This document shows positions 1-4,966 of a stretch of 6,344 bases of DNA, piece by piece. Source of the DNA: an uncultured Terrimonas sp. (GTDB taxonomy: Bacteria; Bacteroidota; Bacteroidia; Chitinophagales; Chitinophagaceae). A program made the position numbers and the translations under genes. The notes below the pieces were generated by a model, which saw only the letters and a program-made list of their open reading frames with translations, ran no database searches and was not told the origin of the DNA. Each line of letters starts with the position of its first letter. Position 1 is the first letter of the stretch. Location of the stretch: the NCBI GenBank assembly GCA_946886925.1, contig CAMPJQ010000173.1, forward strand, positions 1-6,344. The letters are read 5' to 3'.

Positions 1-1130
1 CCATAATGTGTCATTTCTTCTTTTACCAAATAGTGATCTTTATCGTATTCCACTAAATGGCTGTCTTTCGTTACTCCTGTTTTTCCTCTCCATATATCTA
101 ATTGCACGGGTTCCCATAATTTAGTTTTGGCTGAACGATAGGCTGCATCCAGAATACAATTTACCACATAGCCATCATAAAAGGTCTCTTTTGGATCTTT
201 GCCCTGTTCCAGCGAATTAAACATATCCATGAACATATGGTTATAGCCAAGCTCATTGAGCTCATCACCCACCGGGAATAACCATCCGCTATTGCTTTCC
301 GCCTTTTCGGCCACATAGTCGGCGCCTTTACCAGTAGTAAACATTTCGAAACCTGTACGTAAAAAGCTATTTGTCCAAATGGTTCCTTCCGTTCCCATTA
401 CTTCGTCACGAAGATCAAGTCCGCCTCGGAATGTCCAGCTTACTTCAAACTGGGCAATAGCGCCGTTTTCATATTTGATCAAAGCAATACCATGGTCTTC
501 GGCATCAATAGGCTTTACCTGCGTATCGGCCCAACACATTACTTCTACCGGTTTAATATCTTTACCAATATAGCTTCGGGTAATTTCCACGCAGTGGCAA
601 CCCAGATCAAGTATGCACCCGCCTCCTGCCTGCTCCATATTCCAGAACCAGTCGCTGTGCGGACCGGGATGTGTTTCCCTCGACTTAGCCCATAGTATTC
701 TTCCCAGCGCTCCGTTCTTAACACTTTCATGGGCTTTAATGAATTTTGGCGTATACACAAGATCCTCAAGGTAACCATTAAATATCCCCGCTTTCTCCAC
801 AGCTTCCAGCATACGTTTTGCTTCCTCCGCATTGCGGCCAAGGGGCTTGGTGGTAATCACCGCCTTTTTATGTTTGCAGCAAAGCAACACTGCTTCCTCG
901 TGCAAATTATTCGGCAAAGAGATACATACAACGTCTACTTCGGGCCGGGCAATGGCTTCTTCCATATTGATTGTCCAATGCTGTACATTATAATCCTGCG
1001 CAAATTTTTTAGCACTTTCTTCACGGCGGGAGTAAATGCTTACAATTTTGTCCTTATTGCGATACCCCTGCAGTGAGTCTGCATAAAATCTTCCAATAAA
1101 ACCAGAACCAAGCATAGCAATTTTTTGCAT
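1..1130 (-). CDS. Gfo/Idh/MocA family oxidoreductase, 3' end cut by window edge
   Basis: This is an NAD(P)-dependent dehydrogenase of the Gfo/Idh/MocA family. Members oxidise or reduce sugars, inositols and related polyols in the cytoplasm. The frame is open from ATG 1130-1128 to the left edge, giving 376 full codons without a stop. Family members are usually about 330-400 residues, so little is probably missing. The N-terminal Rossmann fold shows GSGFIG at residues 8-13. The usual E-K-P motif reads TTKPLG, with the catalytic-type lysine at 95 and threonine in place of glutamate. The C-terminal domain has the GGG-x3-D-x-G-x-H pattern at 169-179, with D175 and H179 as likely active-site residues. 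The ATG directly precedes the Rossmann beta strand, as expected. No Bacteroidetes-type promoter is visible in the 99 bp upstream, so co-transcription with the permease is likely. The substrate cannot be named; family assignment is secure. Confidence 0.93.
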   Translation of the reverse strand, partial: MQKIAMLGSGFIGRFYADSLQGYRNKDKIVSIYSRREESAKKFAQDYNVQHWTINMEEAIARPEVDVVCISLPNNLHEEAVLLCCKHKKAVITTKPLGRNAEEAKRMLEAVEKAGIFNGYLEDLVYTPKFIKAHESVKNGALGRILWAKSRETHPGPHSDWFWNMEQAGGGCILDLGCHCVEITRSYIGKDIKPVEVMCWADTQVKPIDAEDHGIALIKYENGAIAQFEVSWTFRGGLDLRDEVMGTEGTIWTNSFLRTGFEMFTTGKGADYVAEKAESNSGWLFPVGDELNELGYNHMFMDMFNSLEQGKDPKETFYDGYVVNCILDAAYRSAKTKLWEPVQLDIWRGKTGVTKDSHLVEYDKDHYLVKEEMTHY

Positions 1131-1158
1131 AATATTATTAGTTTGAGATGTGATTAAT

Positions 1159-1235
1159 CAGTGGTAAGTAGTAAGTGATAAGCAGTAGGAGCTAACACTC
1201 TCTGTTCACTACTCACCATTCTCTATTCACTATTT
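1159..1235. repeat. Degenerate GTGATAAGTAGT-type repeat with imperfect inverted arms
   Basis: The spacer between permease and oxidoreductase is built from variants of a short purine-rich word (GTGGTAAGTAGTAAGTGATAAG on one side). Its complement follows on the other side (TTCACTACTCACCATTC and onward). Arms 1163-1175 and 1205-1217 match as an inverted repeat at 10 of 13 positions. The right part runs through the permease stop codon at 1232-1230. It has no T tract that would make it a clear intrinsic terminator. It may be an intergenic repeat or a weak mRNA processing structure within an operon; which of these is unknown. Confidence 0.5.
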
Positions 1236-2450
1236 AATTTTTTCATTGAAAGCCGCTACAAAGAAAAGCAATACTCCACCGGCAAAAGCTGTTGGTATCC
1301 ACCAAAAATGCTGCCATTGCAATAATGAAAGAGAAGCACCGTCTTTGAGGAAGCTATTGTACAGCTCTCCTGCAATTTGGGTACCGATAAGCATTCCAAC
1401 CCCATAGGTTATAAATATCATTAGCCCCTGGGCCTGCGCTCTTATTTCCACACTTGCTTTTTTATCCATGTAAATTTGCCCGGTTACAAAAAAGAAATCA
1501 TAGCATATACCATGCAAAGCAATGCCAGCCATAATCATCCACGTGGTTGTTTCGGGAGCGGCTGCGGCAAAGAGAGCATATCGCAATACCCATGCCAGCA
1601 TACCCACGGCAAGCATCCATTTCACACCAAGTCTTCTAAAAAACAGCGGCATCAAAAGCATAAATATCATTTCGGAAGCCTGTCCTATGGTTTGTGTTGC
1701 CGCAATGTTTTCAAACTGCGAATTTTCAAGGAATAGCTGCGTGTAATTATAGTATACAGCCAACGGAATACAAATCAACAGAGAACTTGCCAAAAACACG
1801 TAAAAAGAACGGCTGCCTAATTTCTTAAATGCATCTATTCCAATAATTGTTCGTGCGCTTACTTTTTTACCTGCCGCAGGAGGCGGTGTATGCGGCAGGA
1901 AGAAGCTATATAGACCCAGCAAGAGGCTGCTGCCTGCTGCAAGATACAAAGGAAGCGCCGTGGCTTCGGGCTTCAGATCCTGCTGTACAAACCCAACCAG
2001 TATAAAGCTAATGGTTAAGCCAGCCGCTATCCAGCCAATGGTTCCAAACACCCTGATAGCCGGGAACTGTTTTTCCTGCCGTGTCATTTGATGAAAAGCC
2101 AGGGTATTGGCAAGGCTCATGGTGGGCATATAACAAATATTATAGGCCAGCAAGGATAAAATAAACAATATCGGATTATTGGTTAAAGAAGGCGTAATAA
2201 ACATAAAAAGTGCCCCAAGTATATGCAGCGTACCCAGCACTTTTTGAGTGGCAAAATAACGATCGGCTATAAGCCCTACAAAAAAAGGAGCAATAATGGC
2301 TGCAATAGCATTTACGGTAAAAGGCCAATGTGTTAAGCTCTTCATGCCATTTGATGACATATACACCGCTATGGCGCTATACCATGCGCCCCATATAAAA
2401 AACTCGAGGAACATCATCAGTGATAGCTGAACCCGCACTTTGGCTTTCAT
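1230..2450 (-). CDS. MFS permease, nucleoside:H+ symporter (NupG-like) family
   Basis: A 406-residue inner-membrane permease of the major facilitator superfamily, nucleoside:H+ symporter branch. It has about twelve hydrophobic segments split by a cytoplasmic loop near residues 186-212. The N-terminus (LSLMMFLEFFIWGAWY, 9-24) is typical of the branch. A motif-A-like GLIADRYFATQK lies at 59-70, and the characteristic LHGICYDFFFVTGQIYMDK at 312-330. Start ATG 2450 is preferred. The frame also extends to a TTG at 2510, but that codon overlaps a consensus -7 promoter box and adds 20 unlike-family residues. There is no Shine-Dalgarno sequence and the leader is A/T-rich. The gene lies 99 bp upstream of a Gfo/Idh/MocA oxidoreductase on the same strand. 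In Bacteroidota such permeases often sit in sugar or glycoside catabolic clusters, so the cargo may be a sugar derivative rather than a nucleoside. That is an inference; the family call is firm. Confidence 0.93.
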   Translation of the reverse strand: MKAKVRVQLSLMMFLEFFIWGAWYSAIAVYMSSNGMKSLTHWPFTVNAIAAIIAPFFVGLIADRYFATQKVLGTLHILGALFMFITPSLTNNPILFILSLLAYNICYMPTMSLANTLAFHQMTRQEKQFPAIRVFGTIGWIAAGLTISFILVGFVQQDLKPEATALPLYLAAGSSLLLGLYSFFLPHTPPPAAGKKVSARTIIGIDAFKKLGSRSFYVFLASSLLICIPLAVYYNYTQLFLENSQFENIAATQTIGQASEMIFMLLMPLFFRRLGVKWMLAVGMLAWVLRYALFAAAAPETTTWMIMAGIALHGICYDFFFVTGQIYMDKKASVEIRAQAQGLMIFITYGVGMLIGTQIAGELYNSFLKDGASLSLLQWQHFWWIPTAFAGGVLLFFVAAFNEKIK

Positions 2451-2507
2451 AATAAAAATTTGATAATTGATCGTAATTCTCCGGTTCCGGCATTGTTTGT
2501 GCCAGAT

Positions 2508-2541
2508 CAAACATATCCATTCAAAAAAAGGAAATTACAAA
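2508..2541 (-). promoter_or_regulatory. Bacteroidetes-type promoter for the permease/oxidoreductase unit
   Basis: On the minus strand a perfect TAnnTTTG box, TATGTTTG, lies at 2515-2508. A TTTG -33 box lies at 2541-2538, with a 22-nt spacer, inside the 17-23 range reported for Bacteroidetes/Flavobacterium promoters. Transcription would begin near 2500, leaving a leader of about 50 nt to ATG 2450. This excludes the upstream TTG 2510 as a start. It is a sequence match only. Confidence 0.65.
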
Positions 2542-2602
2542 AAGATTGATTGCCCGCACTAAAAAAATAAAATGATTTTTTGATAAGTGGCACTCTGCAA
2601 AT

Positions 2603-2632
2603 TTTGAAATCCAAACCGAATGATTATTTTTA
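2603..2632 (+). promoter_or_regulatory. Probable Bacteroidetes-type promoter for the MATE gene
   Basis: TTTG at 2603-2606 is followed after 18 nt by TATTTTTA at 2625-2632, which matches TAnnTTTG except for the last base. Transcription would start near 2640, giving a leader of about 135 nt before ATG 2777. An alternative pair sits slightly upstream: TTTG at 2579-2582, 16 nt, then AAATTTTG at 2599-2606. The A/T-rich background makes chance matches possible. Either choice is divergent from the permease promoter and places the hairpins at 2669-2723 in the leader. Confidence 0.45.
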
Positions 2633-2654
2633 TACCTCTTCAATTGAACGCATT

Positions 2655-2723
2655 ATGAAAATGTAATCAGGCTCCGGGAAGCCTTCTTTTTATAACAAGC
2701 CCATTTTATTATGCCTCCCGGGG
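2655..2723 (+). promoter_or_regulatory. Candidate attenuator in the MATE leader (mini-ORF plus competing hairpins)
   Basis: Three elements follow one another. First is a mini-ORF, ATGAAAATGTAA (Met-Lys-Met-stop), at 2655-2666. Second is a hairpin with a 5-bp stem AGGCT/AGCCT (2669-2673 with 2680-2684) and loop CCGGGA, followed directly by TCTTTTTAT, which resembles a weak intrinsic terminator. Third, bases 2672-2681 can instead pair with 2714-2723 (CCTCCCGGGG). That pairing matches at 9 of 10 positions if one G-U is allowed, and would break the first hairpin. No gene ends here, because the neighbour is divergent. A terminator-like hairpin is therefore best explained as leader control. The arrangement is inferred by eye, and the 5-bp stem is short. 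Confidence 0.35.
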
Positions 2724-2776
2724 TTAAGCGGCTCTGCTTTTCAATTATAGTATTTTTTAGCACTCAATTTTTTTTC

Positions 2777-4189
2777 ATGACTGACACAGGCAACAGGCGG
2801 CAAGTTTCTGCCTGGACTTTAATAAAAGAGGCTATAAGCGGACAGGAACAGGACTACACTACCGGGAGCATACGCAAAGCAGTAATATTACTGGCTATCC
2901 CTATGATGCTTGAAATGAGCATGGAGAGTGTATTTGCGGTTGTAGATATATTTTTTGTAAGCCATTTGGGTAAACATGCCACTTCAACTGTGGGATTAAC
3001 CGAATCGGTAATTACTATTGTGTATTCGCTGGCTATGGGCATCAGCATGGCAGCAAGCGCCATGGTGGCGAGACGCATCGGCGAAAAAGATAAGCCGGGT
3101 GCATCCCGTGCAGCCGGTCAATCTATTATTTTATCCATTGCCATTACCGTTGTAATAAGTATACTGGGTGTTGTATTTGCAGCACACATTCTGCGTATGA
3201 TGGGTGCAGAGCAATCGGCGATAGCAGAAGGCACAACCTATACCCGTATTATTATGGGAGGAAGTGTGGTGATTATGCTGCTTTTTCTGATCAATGGTAT
3301 ATTCAGAGGAGCAGGCAACCCCATGATCGCCATGAAGAGTTTATGGCTGGCCAATATCTGCAATATTATTTTATGTCCTTTGCTGATCCGGGGATGGGGA
3401 CCTGTGCCTGCCTTTGGACTAACCGGGGCCGCTTTAGCCACAACCATCGGCAGAGGAATCGGCGTGTTATACCAGTTATATCATTTATATAACGGGAAGG
3501 GTGTTATACAACTTGGTCTACAGCATTTTAAGCCTGCATGGAATACCCTCCGGTCGCTTGCCAACATTGCATGGCCGGGCACCCTGCAGTTTCTTATTGG
3601 CTCAGGAAGCTGGATTGTACTGGCAGGCATAGTAGCGCATACGGGCCATAGCGAGGCCTCCGCGGGATACCAGATTGCATTAAGAATTGTAATGTTCTTT
3701 ATACTGCCCGCATGGGGCATGAGCAATGCTGCAGCCACACTGGTAGGACAAAACCTCGGTGCAAATTTGCCCCGGCGTGCGCAAGAATCGGTAGCAAAAA
3801 CCGTAAAATACAACGCCATATTCATGGGTATTGTTTCCTGTATCTTCCTGTTGTTTGCAGAATGGATCGTTTCCTTTTTTACACACGAACCCGAAGTAAA
3901 AGCCTATGCCGTACTGGCCATGCGTATTATCAGCGCCGGCTATATTTTTTATGGCATTGGCATGGTAATATCCAACGCGTTTAATGGTGCAGGTGATACG
4001 CGTACACCCACATGGGTAAATCTTTTTGGATTCTGGTTTTTCCAGATTCCGATAGCATGGTTAATGGCCAATACCTTTAACTGGGGTCCGGCAGGGGTTT
4101 TTACCGCTATACCGGTAGCGGAGACGGCTATTACCATCGTTTCCTTTTTGATATTCAGAAAAGGAAAATGGAAACTGGTAAAGATATAG
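2777..4189 (+). CDS. MATE family multidrug/cation efflux transporter
   Basis: A 470-residue inner-membrane antiporter of the MATE family, which exports drugs, dyes or metabolites in exchange for Na+ or H+. About twelve hydrophobic segments form two homologous halves. The paired signatures are FRGAGNP near 176-182 and FNGAGDTRTPT near 402-412. GMSNAAATLVGQNLGA at 314-329 is a family hallmark, and an aspartate at 57 lies in the first membrane helix (VVDIFFVSHLG). The frame also opens at ATG 2711, adding 22 residues. I prefer ATG 2777 because the N-terminal stretch then has a normal polar tail before helix 1, and because the extra residues are encoded by leader sequence with hairpin-forming potential. 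If 2711 were used, the protein would gain a hydrophobic N-terminal stretch. There is no Shine-Dalgarno sequence before either. Substrate and coupling ion cannot be read from the sequence. It is monocistronic, with a hairpin 80 bp downstream. Confidence 0.95.
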   Translation: MTDTGNRRQVSAWTLIKEAISGQEQDYTTGSIRKAVILLAIPMMLEMSMESVFAVVDIFFVSHLGKHATSTVGLTESVITIVYSLAMGISMAASAMVARRIGEKDKPGASRAAGQSIILSIAITVVISILGVVFAAHILRMMGAEQSAIAEGTTYTRIIMGGSVVIMLLFLINGIFRGAGNPMIAMKSLWLANICNIILCPLLIRGWGPVPAFGLTGAALATTIGRGIGVLYQLYHLYNGKGVIQLGLQHFKPAWNTLRSLANIAWPGTLQFLIGSGSWIVLAGIVAHTGHSEASAGYQIALRIVMFFILPAWGMSNAAATLVGQNLGANLPRRAQESVAKTVKYNAIFMGIVSCIFLLFAEWIVSFFTHEPEVKAYAVLAMRIISAGYIFYGIGMVISNAFNGAGDTRTPTWVNLFGFWFFQIPIAWLMANTFNWGPAGVFTAIPVAETAITIVSFLIFRKGKWKLVKI

Positions 4190-4268
4190 GGGGAAGGTGC
4201 GAGGTATCAGGTGTGAGAGTTAAAATTTATGGCTGATAGCCAACAACCGACGAAACTAGTGATAAGCA

Positions 4269-4301
4269 ATTAAAGGCGGAGTATCTCTACTTCGCCTTAA
4301 T
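4269..4301. terminator. Hairpin between convergent genes, probable bidirectional terminator
   Basis: Arms 4269-4283 and 4288-4301 form a stem with a TCTC loop. The pairing is ATTAA/TTAAT, one bulged A, GGCG/CGCC, a G-U and AGTA/TACT, so about 13 pairs plus the wobble. On the plus strand it is followed by TCATTTTG, and on the minus strand the 3' arm runs into TTTAATTGCTTATC. It stands 80 bp after the MATE stop and 20 bp after the stop of the small minus-strand gene, as a shared terminator would. The T tracts are weak. Confidence 0.6.
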
Positions 4302-4320
4302 CATTTTGAATATTGCTGTT

Positions 4321-4425
4321 TTAAACAAGCAGCAGTGCAAATACCGTAATAGTGGAGAAGAAAGCCCAGGCTATAATATATGCCTGCGTTTCTTCTGCAT
4401 GCTGTGTAGTAAATAACTTTTTCAT
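4321..4425 (-). CDS. Small single-span membrane protein, 34 residues, unknown function
   Basis: ATG 4425-4423 opens a 34-codon frame ending at TAA 4323-4321. The product starts MKKLFTTQHAEETQ, a short polar tail with two lysines, and continues into an uninterrupted hydrophobic helix from residue 15 to the C-terminus (AYIIAWAFFSTITVFALLLV). That layout is typical of small inner-membrane proteins that accompany larger membrane complexes. The frame ends 20 bp before a hairpin, and the region lacks the repeats that fill the following 500 bp; both favour a real gene. I do not recognise a family. No clear TAnnTTTG promoter with correct spacing is visible upstream, and there is no Shine-Dalgarno sequence, which is normal for this group. 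It could still be a chance frame, so confidence is moderate. Confidence 0.5.
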   Translation of the reverse strand: MKKLFTTQHAEETQAYIIAWAFFSTITVFALLLV

Positions 4426-4588
4426 AGACACTGTTTTTAAGGGTTAAAAATTACAGGGTCGGATCAAATTCCTTTAAGCTGAAGTTTTCAGAGCGGAATA
4501 CGGAGTAAGCAGGATATTAATTTTCAAAACGGGGTTATAGCTTATTAACGATAAAGGTGCTGTGGTATTGTGTTTGGAAGAGTGGATG
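4426..4588. other. Intergenic stretch upstream of the small membrane-protein gene
   Basis: No coding frame, RNA gene or strong hairpin is recognised here. It would contain the promoter of the 34-codon gene. The only near-match on the minus strand, TAATTTTT at 4453-4446, has a TTTG only 11 nt upstream and leaves almost no leader, so it is not called. Confidence 0.4.
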
Positions 4589-4636
4589 CAGGTTACAAGG
4601 TACAAGGTACAGGTTCAGGCTTCAGGATGCAAGGTG
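4589..4636. repeat. Degenerate direct repeat tract of ACAAGGT / CAGGTTCAGG words
   Basis: The tract reads as successive variants of a 7-8 nt word: GGTTACAAGGTACAAGGTAC, then AGGTTCAGG, CTTCAGG and ATGCAAGGTGTG. It is in the same orientation throughout and non-coding. A shorter passage of similar flavour follows the MATE stop (GAGGTATCAGGTGTGAGAG, 4201-4219). Slippage-prone intergenic repeats are the simplest explanation. Confidence 0.5.
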
Positions 4637-4739
4637 TGTCTGAATTTCGGATTTTCCTCTTCGGATCTGCCACAGCGGACAGGTTTGAAATTTTATTTTT
4701 CTTTGTTTTTTGTCATTTGGTTCTTGTGATTTGGTTCCT
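4637..4739. other. T/G-rich intergenic stretch preceding repeat copy 1
   Basis: The plus strand is strongly T- and G-biased, especially from 4684 to 4739, with runs such as TTTTATTTTTCTTTG and TCATTTGGTTCTTGTGATTT. A CTTCGGAT word at 4659-4666 recurs at 4858-4865 before repeat copy 2, so the repeated unit may extend into this stretch. A weakly protein-like plus frame (4570-4848) crosses it but is not believed to be a gene. Confidence 0.4.
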
Positions 4740-4798
4740 GGCGCTTTACGTTCAGATGCCCTCTGACCATCCTTTGTCGGATGCCGACCGCTCTTCGG
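4740..4798. repeat. Hairpin-rich repeat element, copy 1
   Basis: This is the first of two related copies, offset by 153 bp. The core at 4751-4774 is identical base for base to 4904-4927 in copy 2, and similarity continues on both sides. It contains two small stems: TCAGA/TCTGA (4752-4756 with 4762-4766) and CATCC/GGATG (4768-4772 with 4779-4783, loop TTTGTC). The third stem present in copy 2 is lost here through base changes and a 3-nt gap near 4790. Function is unknown. Confidence 0.75.
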
Positions 4799-4892
4799 TT
4801 TTAGGAGTTTATGGTTTTTTTGTTTATCGTTGTATTTCTCGGATTTAGAGCTTATGGCTTCGGATTTTTTTGATTTTTGTAATTTGTTTTTT

Positions 4893-4955
4893 GGTGCTTT
4901 GCATTCAGATGCCCTCTGACCATCCTTCGTCGGATGCCGGCCGCATCTTCTTCGG
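4893..4955. repeat. Hairpin-rich repeat element, copy 2, next to the ABC-F stop
   Basis: This is the second copy of the element. Its stems are TCAGA/TCTGA (4905-4909 with 4915-4919), CATCC/GGATG (4921-4925 with 4932-4936, loop TTCGTC) and GATGC/GCATC (4933-4937 with 4943-4947). The last two share bases and exclude each other. The T/G-rich lead (TTTTTTTGATTTTTGTAATT near 4865) resembles the sequence before copy 1. It begins 11 bp beyond the stop of the ABC-F gene. The minus-strand transcript would read A-rich, not U-rich, after the hairpins, so this is not a standard intrinsic terminator for that gene. Confidence 0.75.
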
Positions 4956-4966
4956 GCTTCACCTCC

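Noticed and set aside
545..841. Minus-strand frame of 98 codons within the oxidoreductase
   Set aside because: It is a shifted frame of the intact Gfo/Idh/MocA gene, whose own frame is open through the region with all family motifs. It is not evidence of a frameshift.
1131..1229. Independent promoter for the oxidoreductase
   Set aside because: No TAnnTTTG box with an upstream TTTG is present on the minus strand; the spacer is mostly repeat words.
4230..4242. Small hairpin TGGCT-GAT-AGCCA as the MATE terminator
   Set aside because: It has a 5-bp stem and no following T tract; the longer hairpin at 4269-4301 is a better candidate.
4570..4848. Plus-strand frame of 92 codons starting with GTG
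   Set aside because: It is composed of the ACAAGGT tract, the T/G-rich stretch and repeat copy 1; it has no recognisable domain, and a repeat-derived open frame is expected from low-complexity T/G sequence.
4893..4955. Intrinsic terminator for the ABC-F gene
   Set aside because: Hairpins are present, but the minus-strand transcript after them is A-rich, without the needed U tract.
4740..4955. CRISPR-like array
   Set aside because: There are only two diverged copies at 153-bp spacing, with no spacer-like regularity and no cas genes.
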